Program-made: the position numbers and the translations under genes | In this document: piece by piece, positions 1-6,867 of the stretch | Position numbering within the stretch: position 1 is the first letter of the stretch | Layout: the number at the start of each line of letters is the position of its first letter | Source: a virus | Direction: 5' to 3' (one strand) | IMG/VR virus record: IMGVR_UViG_3300006033_000010 | Coordinates: 1 to 41,880 of that record | DNA: 41,880 bases | Notes under the pieces: model-generated | What the model was told of the DNA's origin: nothing | The model's input: only the letters and a program-made list of their open reading frames with translations | The model's database searches: none

Positions 1-120
1 AAGTCCAACCACGACGCCGACCCGGACGACGTCAAGCGCATGGTCGACAAGGCGGACCTTGCCGACACCGACCGACTCGCGAAGTTCGTGGGCGCGGACG
101 CCTACAAGGCCGCCGGCGGC
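1..120. repeat. Terminal redundancy, left copy
   Basis: These 120 bases are identical to 41761-41880. They lie inside a ParB-like reading frame that continues in frame from 41760 into base 1. This fits an assembly overlap of a circular or circularly permuted molecule rather than a physical direct terminal repeat. The non-redundant length is 41,760 bp. Confidence 0.97.
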
Positions 121-1050
121 GCCGTGCGTCAGGACCTGTTCGATATCGACCTGCCGGACTGGGAGAAGCGCAAGGCCGGCGGCGGGCGCCTCGACAAGGA
201 CCTCGTCCAGAAGCTAGCGCGCGAGAAGCTGGCCGAGGCGAAGAAGAAGCTCGAGGCCGAAGGCTGGGGCGAGGTGAAGACCACGCTGGGCGTCTCGCAC
301 AGTGGGTATTCCGAAAAGGCGAAGCCCAAGACGAAGGAGGAGCGCGCCAAGTATCGCGCCGAGATCTCGATCGACCACAACGGCAAGTTGGAGATCGTGC
401 GCGGCCTGCGCATCAAAACGAAGGAGGCTACGGAGAAAAAAGCGAGCTCGTCCGCGAGCAACTGGAACGATCCGGTTGTGAAGGCGCAGCGCGAGGAGCA
501 CTCCGCAGTCACAGATGTTGCAACGCAGATCGTCGGGCGCGCATTCTTTGGAAAGGTCAGCGTAGCGCTGGCCGCTTTGCTCGCAGCTCTCTCCCGCGAA
601 ACGTTCCGCGAGCTCCAGCTTTTCCATGGCGGCCTGTTTGACCTCAGCCTCTATAGCAGCTCGCTTACGCCGCGTGGGCTCTCCTCCGATGCGGGGTACA
701 AGGCGAAGCGCGCTGAGCTCGTGCGCCTGCTCAAACCACACAAGGCCGATCTCGAGACGTTTATTCACGACGTCATGACCGACGATCAGCGCGGCATGCT
801 GCTGGCCTTCCTTGTCTCGGAGCTCATGTCTCTCAACGAAGGCATGCCGGACGACGTCGATCTCGAGGGCCGCAGGCAGCTGGCGACGCTGGGGCGTCTC
901 GCCGGCGCAAATCCTGCCTCCCACGGAAACGCTGTACCGGCTGCGCTCGCCAAGATTGTGACGTCGCCGCTGGTGAGCGAGCTCACTGGCTGGACGTCGC
1001 CGGCGAAGGCGAAAGCGCCCGCCAAGAAATCCGCGAAGGGCAAGAAGTGA
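1..1050 (+). CDS. ParB-like protein, C-terminal part (continues from 41113)
   Basis: This is the C-terminal 349 residues of a 565-residue protein whose start is GTG 41113 at the other end of the window. Base 1 is in frame with 41760. The N-terminal 216 residues carry the ParB-like fold (see the entry at 41113). This part is helical and charged, with a long Lys/Glu segment at about residues 275-360 of the whole protein. It ends in a Lys/Ala/Pro tail (SPAKAKAPAKKSAKGKK) like those of DNA-binding proteins. The stop TGA overlaps the ATG of the next gene (TGATG at 1048-1052). No ParA ATPase is encoded nearby, so a classical partition role is not supported. A DNA-binding or regulatory role is an inference. 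Confidence 0.85.
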   Translation, partial: KSNHDADPDDVKRMVDKADLADTDRLAKFVGADAYKAAGGAVRQDLFDIDLPDWEKRKAGGGRLDKDLVQKLAREKLAEAKKKLEAEGWGEVKTTLGVSHSGYSEKAKPKTKEERAKYRAEISIDHNGKLEIVRGLRIKTKEATEKKASSSASNWNDPVVKAQREEHSAVTDVATQIVGRAFFGKVSVALAALLAALSRETFRELQLFHGGLFDLSLYSSSLTPRGLSSDAGYKAKRAELVRLLKPHKADLETFIHDVMTDDQRGMLLAFLVSELMSLNEGMPDDVDLEGRRQLATLGRLAGANPASHGNAVPAALAKIVTSPLVSELTGWTSPAKAKAPAKKSAKGKK

Positions 1051-1238
1051 TGTCCCGCGCACAAACTCCGAGGCCCGTCCCCCCAACCCAGGGCCGAGGT
1101 GCCGAAGCCGCCAGAGCGAAAGCTCTGGCGGCCAAGGGGGACCTGCCCGCCTGGGCCATCCTCGGCGTCATCGCCCTGGTCTTCACCGCGATCCTCGTCT
1201 TCACGCTCAGCGTCACGCTGCAGGCGGTGCTGATATGA
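1050..1238 (+). CDS. Small single-span membrane protein
   Basis: This 62-residue protein has a basic, Pro/Ala-rich N terminus. A hydrophobic helix (AWAILGVIALVFTAILVFTL, about residues 34-53) probably spans the inner membrane once. The ATG at 1050 shares its A with the TGA stop of the ParB-like gene, so translation is probably coupled. A GTG three bases upstream is an alternative start. The stop overlaps the next start (TGATATG at 1232-1238). I do not recognise the family. It belongs to a run of very small overlapping genes between parB and the integrase. Confidence 0.6.
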   Translation: MSRAQTPRPVPPTQGRGAEAARAKALAAKGDLPAWAILGVIALVFTAILVFTLSVTLQAVLI

Positions 1239-1384
1239 ACCGCAACCCGTATGACCCCGGGCCCAGCTCCGCGCTGGCTGCAGCGCTGGTCGCGGGCTTC
1301 GTGGTCCTGCTCGTGGGCGCCGCCCTCGCCGGCGGCTGGGGCCTCCGCGGCTTCTGGGTTCTCATCAACGGAGGCCAGTGGTGA
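1235..1384 (+). CDS. Small membrane protein, 49 aa
   Basis: The gene runs ATG 1235 to TGA 1382-1384 and encodes 49 residues. A polar N terminus (MNRNPYDPGPSS) is followed by one hydrophobic helix (residues 13-33: ALAAALVAGFVVLLVGAALA) and a short tail. It overlaps the upstream gene's stop by four bases. Its 3' end carries GGAGG at 1370-1374, a Shine-Dalgarno for the next gene. The gene is short, and the support is mainly the tight gene packing and the clean hydrophobic segment. The function is unknown. Confidence 0.5.
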   Translation: MNRNPYDPGPSSALAAALVAGFVVLLVGAALAGGWGLRGFWVLINGGQW

Positions 1385-1671
1385 CCAACACCATCCGCAC
1401 GAGCGAACGCACCCAGCTTGAGATGGAGCTCGCCGAGATCCGCCGCATCCTCCGCCGGCACGAAGAGTACATGTCCAAGCGCGAGCTGGCCGAAGGTTTC
1501 ACCTACCTGGGCGCCGGCCGCTACGAAAAGGACAAGCGCAGCCGCGAACGCCAGCGCGCGATCGAGAAGCGCCTGCTCGACGCCCTCCTCGATCTCGCCC
1601 AACCCCATCCGCACCCGCCCCTGTTCGCGCAAGCGCCGGCGACGGAGCACCATGGCCCGGAGACACTGTGA
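1381..1671 (+). CDS. Hypothetical protein with coiled-coil N terminus
   Basis: This 96-residue protein starts at GTG 1381, six bases after GGAGG (1370-1374). GTG 1378 is possible but too close to that site. Residues 8-45 are strongly helical and charged (heptad-like TQLEMELAEIRRILRRHEEY). A second basic helix (KDKRSRERQRAIEKRLLDAL) follows, and then a Pro/His-rich tail. The stop TGA overlaps the ATG of the following gene at 1671. No family is recognised. The helix content suggests an oligomer or a small nucleic-acid-binding protein, which is an inference. Confidence 0.6.
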   Translation: MTNTIRTSERTQLEMELAEIRRILRRHEEYMSKRELAEGFTYLGAGRYEKDKRSRERQRAIEKRLLDALLDLAQPHPHPPLFAQAPATEHHGPETL

Positions 1672-2063
1672 TGCGTGACCTCTCTCTCTTGGACGCACTG
1701 CGCCAGGTCGAAATCGAGCGTAAGCTGTACGGCGTCCGCGGGGACAGTACGTGCGGGCTGTTCTTCGTGAAATCCCCGATCGACGCCCAGACACTCCGTG
1801 TCATCGCTTCGAATGGCGAAGGCTGGGATCATGTCAGCGTAAGCCGCGAACGGCGCACGCCGAACTGGCTGGAAATGGAGCACGTCAAGCGGCTGTTCTT
1901 CCGCGACGACGAGTGCGCGATGCAGCTGCACGTACCCGAAACCGAGCACATCAACTGCCATCCGTTTTGCCTACACATCTGGCGACCGCACGCCGTAGAT
2001 ATCCCGCGGCCGCCGAACATCATGGTCGGCCTTCCGAAGGACGAGGGCGCGCCAGTCACATGA
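1671..2063 (+). CDS. Phage protein of the DUF7694-like family
   Basis: This protein has 130 residues from ATG 1671, which overlaps the previous stop. The middle and end show a pattern I associate with a widespread small phage family (DUF7694): 'GWDHVSVSRERRTPNWLEM', then 'VKRLFFRDDECAMQLHVPE', then 'HPFCLHIWRP' and 'IPRPPNIMVGLPKD'. The conserved Trp, Cys and His positions are all there. The biochemical role of this family is not known to me. It usually sits in accessory or early phage regions, as here. The stop overlaps the next ATG (ATGA, 2060-2063). Confidence 0.75.
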   Translation: MRDLSLLDALRQVEIERKLYGVRGDSTCGLFFVKSPIDAQTLRVIASNGEGWDHVSVSRERRTPNWLEMEHVKRLFFRDDECAMQLHVPETEHINCHPFCLHIWRPHAVDIPRPPNIMVGLPKDEGAPVT

Positions 2064-2239
2064 CCCTCCACACCCTCCGCCCCGGCAAGCCGCGCTGCAA
2101 CTGCTGCGACAACACCGGCAAGGTCCCCGCCGCCGACGGCGAGCTGCGCCCCTGCTCGCGCTGCGACCATGTAGGCTTTGCCGCCTGGGCCCTCGCCCGC
2201 AGGCCTGTCTCGCCGCCGGCGCAGGAGAGGCGCGCGTGA
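2060..2239 (+). CDS. Small zinc-ribbon protein
   Basis: This protein has 59 residues. Two CxxC knuckles (CNCC at residues 12-15 and CSRC at 32-35) enclose 'DNTGKVPAADGELRP', a zinc-ribbon-like arrangement similar to the CxxCxGxG repeats of DnaJ. It overlaps both neighbours by four bases (ATGA upstream, GTGA downstream). A zinc-bound fold is likely. The partner or DNA target cannot be told from the sequence. Confidence 0.6.
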   Translation: MTLHTLRPGKPRCNCCDNTGKVPAADGELRPCSRCDHVGFAAWALARRPVSPPAQERRA

Positions 2240-2388
2240 CGCCGCTGGCCTTCATCATGAACGTCTGCCTCGGCGCGCAGTGGGGCCTGGTGCTTGATCG
2301 CTGGTGCGGCGGGCCGTCGCGCATCCGCCTGATCGCAACGCTTGCCCTGGTCGCGACAGCCGCCGCCACAGTCGAGGTCTTTCGATGA
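2236..2388 (+). CDS. Small hydrophobic protein, 50 aa
   Basis: The gene runs GTG 2236 to TGA 2386-2388 and encodes 50 residues. It starts inside the previous stop (GTGA) and ends in the next start (ATGA at 2385-2388). The sequence is MTPLAFIMNVCLGAQWGL..., with a second hydrophobic stretch IRLIATLALVATAAATVEVF, so one or two membrane helices are possible. The exact filling of the space between two coupled genes is the main evidence that it is real. The function is unknown. Confidence 0.5.
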   Translation: MTPLAFIMNVCLGAQWGLVLDRWCGGPSRIRLIATLALVATAAATVEVFR

Positions 2389-2657
2389 CCCGCGACACCG
2401 CCCCCCGCCTGGTCCCGCTCAGGACCGCCCTCAAGGTCCTGGGCGGGCACCACCCCATAAAGCTGGGGATAGTCGAGGCCTTTCCGGGCGTGTTCGACCT
2501 GAAAGCCATCCATGCCGCGCTTGACCGCAAGGCGGGCCTTGAAGTCGTAGTGTCGGGAGACACGCGGCTGACGGGCCCCGCCAATGACGACACCGACGTC
2601 GACGAGCACACGCAAATCGCAAAGAGGATCGCGGATCGTGCTCCCCGGCGTCCATAG
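2385..2657 (+). CDS. Putative excisionase (recombination directionality factor)
   Basis: This 90-residue protein is encoded immediately upstream of the integrase and overlaps its start by 20 bases. The N-terminal half (PRLVPLRTALKVLG ... VFDLKAIHAALDRKAGL) follows the layout of small winged-helix excisionases in alphaproteobacterial prophages. Those have a helix-turn-helix with 'LLPLREAAxYLG' and end in a 'VWDxxALDAALDRLSG' segment. A role in binding attP and biasing the integrase toward excision fits the position. The match is by pattern only. The middle of the domain is more divergent than usual, so another small DNA-binding role remains possible. Confidence 0.5.
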   Translation: MTRDTAPRLVPLRTALKVLGGHHPIKLGIVEAFPGVFDLKAIHAALDRKAGLEVVVSGDTRLTGPANDDTDVDEHTQIAKRIADRAPRRP

Positions 2658-3777
2658 GGTCTGCTTCGAGAAGGACGGCCAGTGGCGCATCTACCTGCGC
2701 GCCAGCCGGGCGCGCGGCGCCCCCACCTTCTGGCAGTGCGCCGCGCCCACCCGCGCCGAGGCCGAGGCGATCGAGAGCGAACAGGGGTTTGCCATAGCCG
2801 AACGTTACGCCCTTCTGGCCCACCCGCGACCCGCCGCCGGCTTCATGGTCAGGCTGATCTCGGACTTCAAGGCCTCGCCCGACTGGCAGGCGCTGGCGCC
2901 GCGCACGAAGAAGGAATGGGGCCGCCACCTCGACAACATCCGCGACGTGTTCGGGGCGACGTCGCTCGCCGGCATGGAGCGCCGCGGCAGCCGCAAGCTG
3001 ATCAAGGCCTGGCACCAGTCGATGAGCGCCACCCCGCGCTCCGCCAACGCCGCCCTCACCGTCCTCGTCCGCCTGCTCAATTTCGGCGTCGACCAGGAAG
3101 ACCTCACCCGCAACCCCGCCCTCAACATCGCCCGCCTCGAGGAGGGCGCCAGCCGCGCCGCGATCGTCTGGACCGAGAAGGAGTTCCAGACGTTGCTGGA
3201 TGCGCGCCACACAGGCCTCTCCGGCCGCAAGGGCGAAAGCGCCGGCACGATCATCCTCGGCCCCGCCCGCCGGCGCGCCCTGCAGCTGGAATGGCTCACC
3301 GGCCTGCGCCGCGAGGATCTGATCCGCCTGACCTGGGGCGAGGTCGACCTGGACGCCGGCCTGATCCGCCGCCCCACCCTCAAATCCCGCGGCCGCCACG
3401 TCGCCCGGATGACCATCACGCCCGAGCTGCGCGCCCTTCTCCTCGAGATGAAGCCGGCCGACGACGCGGCCGTGAAGTCCGTGACCGTCGTCACCTCCGA
3501 GTTTGGCAAGCCCTACAAGACGCCGGACGCCTTCACGAGCTCCGTGCGCACCGCCTTCGACACCGCCGACATCCGCGCCGACGACGGCCGCCGCAAGCAC
3601 CTGCACGACATGCGCGGCACGCGCGCCACCCACATGTTCGCGGGCGGCTGCACCGACACCGAGGCCGAGCTCTGGTTCGGCTGGGCGCCCGGCCAGGGCG
3701 CCGACATGCGCAAGATCTACGGCGACCCGGAGACGATCGCGATCGCCGTCGGGAAGAAGGTCAGGAGTGTGGGATGA
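2638..3777 (+). CDS. int: Tyrosine site-specific recombinase (phage integrase)
   Basis: The protein has 379 residues from GTG 2638, chosen because GAGGA lies at 2623-2627. ATG 2584 would add 18 Thr/Ser/Arg-rich residues and lacks a ribosome site. An N-terminal beta-rich arm-binding domain (residues 1-60) and a core-binding helical domain (about 75-160) precede the catalytic domain. Active-site residues are visible: R224 (TGLRRED), a beta-hairpin Lys in TLKSRGR, H323-x-x-R326 (HDMR), W349 in the usual His/Trp position (FGWAPG) and the nucleophile Y361 (RKIYGD). The candidate attP begins about 410 bases downstream. The enzyme would integrate the phage at a host tRNA-Gly gene. Confidence 0.93.
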   Translation: MLPGVHRVCFEKDGQWRIYLRASRARGAPTFWQCAAPTRAEAEAIESEQGFAIAERYALLAHPRPAAGFMVRLISDFKASPDWQALAPRTKKEWGRHLDNIRDVFGATSLAGMERRGSRKLIKAWHQSMSATPRSANAALTVLVRLLNFGVDQEDLTRNPALNIARLEEGASRAAIVWTEKEFQTLLDARHTGLSGRKGESAGTIILGPARRRALQLEWLTGLRREDLIRLTWGEVDLDAGLIRRPTLKSRGRHVARMTITPELRALLLEMKPADDAAVKSVTVVTSEFGKPYKTPDAFTSSVRTAFDTADIRADDGRRKHLHDMRGTRATHMFAGGCTDTEAELWFGWAPGQGADMRKIYGDPETIAIAVGKKVRSVG

Positions 3778-4166
3778 TGGCGCTGCAGGATATGTCGAAG
3801 CTGACCCCTAGACAGCTCCAGGAGCTCAAGGAAAGCCTTCACAGCCCGATGGCGTGGTGGAGCGCCAGATATCAAATCGGCGAGGACGTCTTCGTGAGGG
3901 AGCCGAAACGGTTCATCCCGGGGGCGACCTGCATCGTAGGAAGGATCTACGAACGTCATTGGGGTCACTGGGGGCACGGGACCTGGTTCTATCGCATTCG
4001 GGCGAGCGTGGGCGGCCTGTCGGAGAGCCTCTCGCTCGATCTCGCGTATCGGGAGCGCGATATCGGACCGCGGCCGGGAACGCCTCTCAACGAGCTCAGC
4101 GGCCGCCCCGGCTTCCCTGGCTACGACCGTTTCAAGCAGATCGCATCTTCGTACGGCTACGACTAA
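3774..4166 (+). CDS. Hypothetical protein between int and attP
   Basis: This protein has 130 residues. ATG 3774 overlaps the integrase stop (ATGA), with a second ATG at 3777. The sequence is rich in Trp, Tyr and Arg, including 'MAWWSARYQIGEDVFVRE' and 'YERHWGHWGHGTWFYRI'. The pattern suggests a compact beta-rich domain. No known motif is recognised. It is the last gene before attP, so in the prophage it would lie at the int-side end, next to the reconstituted tRNA gene. Confidence 0.65.
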   Translation: MMALQDMSKLTPRQLQELKESLHSPMAWWSARYQIGEDVFVREPKRFIPGATCIVGRIYERHWGHWGHGTWFYRIRASVGGLSESLSLDLAYRERDIGPRPGTPLNELSGRPGFPGYDRFKQIASSYGYD

Positions 4167-4190
4167 TCGGAACCCCCGGAGAACCCTCCT

Positions 4191-4209
4191 GTAAAACCAG
4201 TGTAAAACC
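4191..4209 (+). repeat. Two arm-type integrase site candidates, left of core
   Basis: GTAAAACC occurs at 4191-4198 and again at 4202-4209, 11 bp apart (about one helical turn). Two more copies lie on the other side of the tRNA-like core (4325-4332 and 4377-4384). Short identical direct repeats in pairs on both sides of a core are typical of arm-binding sites of tyrosine integrases. Confidence 0.65.
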
Positions 4210-4252
4210 GCTTCCCACCACGAGAGGAAATTGCTAATGCGCTCAACGCGAT

Positions 4253-4306
4253 GCGGGTATAGCTCAATGGTAGAGCAGCAGCCTTCCAAGCTGCTGACAT
4301 TCCCGC
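4253..4306 (+). other. attP: attP core: 5' half of a tRNA-Gly(TCC) gene
   Basis: The sequence reads as a tRNA from its first base: acceptor strand GCGGGTA, TA, D-stem GCTC/GAGC with loop AATGGTA, anticodon stem GCAGC/GCTGC and loop CTTCCAA with anticodon TCC. After the variable region (TGACA) the T-arm and 3' acceptor strand are missing. Only TTCCCGC remains before unrelated sequence, so it cannot be a normal tRNA. With int upstream and repeat arms on both sides, it is best read as the attP core, homologous to a host tRNA-Gly(TCC) gene. AATGCGCTC is directly repeated at 4236-4244 and 4354-4362, outside the core. CATTCCCGC (4298-4306) is inverted at 4339-4347. Confidence 0.75.
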
Positions 4307-4324
4307 AAAATCAACGACATCGCT

Positions 4325-4384
4325 GTAAAACCACCCTCGCGGGAATGCCCGTGAATGCGCTCCTCTCGGCGGGGGCGTAAAACC
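4325..4384 (+). repeat. Two arm-type integrase site candidates, right of core
   Basis: GTAAAACC occurs at 4325-4332 and 4377-4384, 52 bp apart. The second copy directly abuts the ATG (4385) of the DHH phosphoesterase gene, in the place where a ribosome site would lie. Integrase bound here could also block expression of that gene, which is an inference. Together with the left pair it gives a 2+2 layout around the tRNA-like core. Confidence 0.6.
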
Positions 4385-5359
4385 ATGATCTCCTACGAGA
4401 GGCCAATCTGCATCTATCACGGCGGGTGCGCCGACGGCTTCACCGCCGCCTGGGCAGTCTGGAAACGCTTCGGCGACAGCTTCGAATACTACCCGGGCAT
4501 CTATCAGAACCCGCCCCCGAACGTCGCCGGCCGCGACGTGGTCATCGTCGATTTCAGCTACAAGCGCGACGTGCTGGGCAAGATGCTCGAGAGCGGCGAC
4601 GTCCGCCAAGCCAACACGATCCTGATCCTCGATCACCACAAGTCAGCCGCGGAGGATCTCGCAGGGATCAAGCGGCCTGGCCAAGGGGCGTTCGACAACG
4701 GCAGCGAAGCCTACCAGCCACATGAATGGCGCGGCGGCTGGGAGCAATGGGCGGACTGGCCAGTGCGCGCCTTGTTCGACATGGAGCGCAGCGGCGCGGG
4801 GCTCGCCTGGGATTTCTTTCATCCAGGCAAACGGCGCCCTGAACTCGTGAGCTATGTCGAGGACCGGGATCTCTGGCGCTTCAAGCTACCGGCGTCTCGC
4901 GAGGTGAATGCTTTCGTGTTCGCACACACCTACGACTTCGCGACCTGGGACGAGCTCGCCGCCAAATGCGACAGCGACATGGAAGGCGTCCGCAAGGCTG
5001 GGGCCGCCATCGAGCGCAAGCACCACAAAGACGTCGCCGAGCTGGTCGCCGAAAATCGCTACGAAATGATCATCGGGGGCAAGTGGGTTCCCGTCTGCAA
5101 CCTGCCCAAAACGCTTACCAGCGATGCGGGCCATCTGATGTGCCAACCCTACGCCTCTCCCAACCTGCAGGGTGAAATCGTCACGCCGCCGTTTGCGGCC
5201 TGTTATTGGGATACTCGGGACGGCCGCGTGTTTTCGCTGCGCTCGATAGGCGATTTCGACGTCAGCGCGATCGCTTCCCTGTACGGTGGGGGCGGTCACA
5301 AGAATGCCGCCGGCTTCCGGCTGCCGCACGGCGTCTCGCCGGCGGAGGCGCGGTCATGA
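4385..5359 (+). CDS. DHH/DHHA1 phosphoesterase (NrnB/GdpP-type)
   Basis: This 324-residue enzyme belongs to the DHH superfamily, whose members use two metal ions to cut phosphodiester bonds in short RNAs or (cyclic) dinucleotides. Visible motifs in order are 'YHGGCADGFTAAW' (about residues 11-23, metal-binding Asp), 'VIVDFSYKR' (51-59), the signature DHH in 'ILILDHHKSA' (78-87), Asp in 'YVEDRDLW' (near 160), and the C-terminal DHHA1 substrate-binding loop 'GGGGHKNAAGF' (302-312). All expected metal ligands appear intact. ATG 4385 follows an attP arm repeat, and the only G-rich stretch (GGCGGGGG) lies 9-16 bases upstream. ATG 4355 is in frame but would begin inside attP. It heads a nine-gene operon of otherwise unknown small genes. 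Confidence 0.85.
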   Translation: MISYERPICIYHGGCADGFTAAWAVWKRFGDSFEYYPGIYQNPPPNVAGRDVVIVDFSYKRDVLGKMLESGDVRQANTILILDHHKSAAEDLAGIKRPGQGAFDNGSEAYQPHEWRGGWEQWADWPVRALFDMERSGAGLAWDFFHPGKRRPELVSYVEDRDLWRFKLPASREVNAFVFAHTYDFATWDELAAKCDSDMEGVRKAGAAIERKHHKDVAELVAENRYEMIIGGKWVPVCNLPKTLTSDAGHLMCQPYASPNLQGEIVTPPFAACYWDTRDGRVFSLRSIGDFDVSAIASLYGGGGHKNAAGFRLPHGVSPAEARS

Positions 5360-5832
5360 CCACTCGCCTGATCGAATACATCGAAGCGCTGCTGCACATG
5401 AAGAACCTGACGCCGCCAGTGCCGCACCTCCCGCGTGAGCTGCTCGCCAAAGCGGTCGAGCGGATCCGCGAGCTCGAGCAGCTCGTCTACGTCCCCGGCC
5501 TCTGGCGCTGCGCCAAGTGCGAATGCCAGGTGATGTCGACCAACCTCCACGCAGCCTCGGGCCGGATCTCCGCGAACAACGAGCCGCAGGCCTGCCCGAA
5601 CAACTGCGGACCGATGTGGCGCGTCACTGAGCGAGACGCCGGCAATCGCCTGATCGACCAGGCTGACCGGGAGCAGGAGCGTGTGCGGCCGTTCGTGCAG
5701 GGCGCCTACCATGCGCTCCGCAGCTATGAGTTCGGCAACGCTTCGACAGATCTCGCGAAGGCGACAGCCGACGGGTTGAGACTCGCCTTCCCCTATGTCG
5801 GCGCCACGCCCAAAGGGGAGCCGCGGTCATGA
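5356..5832 (+). CDS. Hypothetical protein with Cys-rich (zinc-binding) centre
   Basis: This protein has 158 residues. ATG 5356 overlaps the DHH gene's stop. The N terminus is helical (IEYIEALL, ELLAKAVERIRELEQL). Residues about 50-86 hold CAKCECQ and ACPNNCGPMW, a CxxC...CxxxC pattern likely to bind zinc, with Trp residues flanking it. The C-terminal half is helical (VQGAYHALRSYEF). The layout resembles small early phage proteins with a coiled N terminus and a zinc finger, but no family is assigned. Confidence 0.7.
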   Translation: MTTRLIEYIEALLHMKNLTPPVPHLPRELLAKAVERIRELEQLVYVPGLWRCAKCECQVMSTNLHAASGRISANNEPQACPNNCGPMWRVTERDAGNRLIDQADREQERVRPFVQGAYHALRSYEFGNASTDLAKATADGLRLAFPYVGATPKGEPRS

Positions 5833-6041
5833 CCGACAGCCTTCGCCAAGTCGCCGCGACCGTCTCTGGCCACATGGAAGAGATCGTCGCCTGCTTCAAA
5901 CCAGGCGTGAAGATCGCCGTCCTGGTCCGCACGCCCGGCTACCCGGACCGCGACTTCATGCTGACAGACGACACCATCCCCGAGCTTCGCGCGATGCTCG
6001 ATCGCCGCGAGGCCGCCGGCGAGACGGAGGCGCGGTCATGA
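5829..6041 (+). CDS. Small hypothetical protein, 70 aa
   Basis: The gene overlaps both neighbours at ATGA junctions. The predicted product has a helical start (SLRQVAATVSGHMEEIVACF), a beta segment (KIAVLVRTPG) and ends in a helix with 'PELRAMLDRREAAGE'. Its last codons (TEARS) come from the junction sequence GGAGGCGCGGTCATGA shared with two neighbouring gene boundaries. The family is not recognised. Confidence 0.6.
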   Translation: MTDSLRQVAATVSGHMEEIVACFKPGVKIAVLVRTPGYPDRDFMLTDDTIPELRAMLDRREAAGETEARS

Positions 6042-6238
6042 ACGGCGCACCTTTCGGCTCCCTGCTCATCTTTCCGGTCCTCGCAATCTTCGCCGCCGGC
6101 GCGATCGCGGGCGCGGCTGGCACGCTGTTCGTCTCCCGATCGCTGACACCGGCCGCCGAGGCGCGCGAATGCATCGTCATCGATATGCGCACCAAGCCAG
6201 GCCCAGGACGGGTCATTCCCGCAGAGCCGGAGATCTGA
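6038..6238 (+). CDS. Small single-span membrane protein, 66 aa
   Basis: ATG 6038 overlaps the previous stop. Residues about 5-33 (PFGSLLIFPVLAIFAAGAIA...) form one long hydrophobic helix. The cytoplasmic or periplasmic tail contains 'ECIVIDMRTKPGPGRVIPAE'. There is no cleavable signal motif, so a simple anchored peptide is likely. The function is unknown. Confidence 0.55.
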   Translation: MNGAPFGSLLIFPVLAIFAAGAIAGAAGTLFVSRSLTPAAEARECIVIDMRTKPGPGRVIPAEPEI

Positions 6239-6241
6239 GAC

Positions 6242-6529
6242 ATGATCATCGAGATCCCGCTGCAGGATCCGCGCAAGGTGTTCGAGCCGCTCAAGGAGCT
6301 CATCTCGGACGTGCTGACCCAGATGGTGTTCGAGAAGCTGATCGAGGTCGGCGACAGCGAGCGCGCCAGCGCAGGCCTGATGGGCTCGCTCGCCGACATC
6401 ATGAAATGGCGGTTCGTCGCCGACAGCGGAAAGGCCTGGGCCGCCGTTCAGTTCGAGATCAAGGACGACGACGCCGCGCGCACCATCCTGCGCCAGGCAG
6501 CGCTCGAGGCCGTGAGGCTGAAGCCGTGA
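6242..6529 (+). CDS. Hypothetical protein, 95 aa
   Basis: ATG 6242 follows three bases after the previous stop, with no gap for a promoter. The product is a soluble alpha/beta protein: 'IIEIPLQDPRKVFEPLKELI' at the start, a central helix and 'AAVQFEIKDDDAARTILRQ' near the end. The stop overlaps the next start (GTGA at 6526-6529). I do not recognise it. Confidence 0.6.
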   Translation: MIIEIPLQDPRKVFEPLKELISDVLTQMVFEKLIEVGDSERASAGLMGSLADIMKWRFVADSGKAWAAVQFEIKDDDAARTILRQAALEAVRLKP

Positions 6530-6867
6530 CGATGTATCCGCCGTCGACCGCCGCCGAGGAAAGCCGCCGCCTTAACCGGACGCTCAAGGTGCTGTCGCTT
6601 CCGCAGTGCCGCGCGCTGGCGTCGGTGCGGGATCTGCACCGCCCGACCTGGTGGGAGGCGCTTTATCATGCGCGCGACACCTACGGCGGCGGTCGGCGCT
6701 GCAGCTACAGGACGATTGGCGTCTTGAAGGATCTCGGGCTCGTGCTCGAGATGGAACTTCGGTCAGACGACCGCGCGCACTATCGACGGCTGCTTGAGCT
6801 CACGCAGGACGGGACGATGATTGAGCCGATGGCGCGGGCGCGCCTGCGCGAGGAGCGGAGGCCGTGA
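6526..6867 (+). CDS. Hypothetical winged-helix-like protein
   Basis: This protein has 113 residues from GTG 6526, which overlaps the previous stop. ATG 6532 is an alternative. Residues 15-100 look like a winged helix: helical 'LSLPQCRALASVRD', then 'WWEALYHARDTYGGGRRCSYRTIGVLKDLGLV', which fits a recognition-helix region, and a basic strand-turn 'RSDDRAHYRRLLELTQDG'. DNA binding is plausible but unproven. It lies in the middle of the DHH operon. Confidence 0.55.
   Translation: MTMYPPSTAAEESRRLNRTLKVLSLPQCRALASVRDLHRPTWWEALYHARDTYGGGRRCSYRTIGVLKDLGLVLEMELRSDDRAHYRRLLELTQDGTMIEPMARARLREERRP

Noticed and set aside
1-120. T7-like direct terminal repeats
   Set aside because: The repeat lies inside a continuous gene and has a round length of 120. 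A circular assembly overlap explains it better.
2584-2637. Upstream ATG for the integrase
   Set aside because: It has no Shine-Dalgarno and would overlap the excisionase-like gene by 74 bases. GTG 2638 has GAGGA upstream.
2682-3773. Long frame overlapping the integrase
   Set aside because: It is a shifted-frame shadow of int. Only its last part, from 3774, is a real separate gene.
4253-4325. Functional phage tRNA-Gly
   Set aside because: The T-arm and 3' acceptor strand are absent. Only a five-base CCCGC could pair with the 5' end, and int and arm repeats favour an attachment site.
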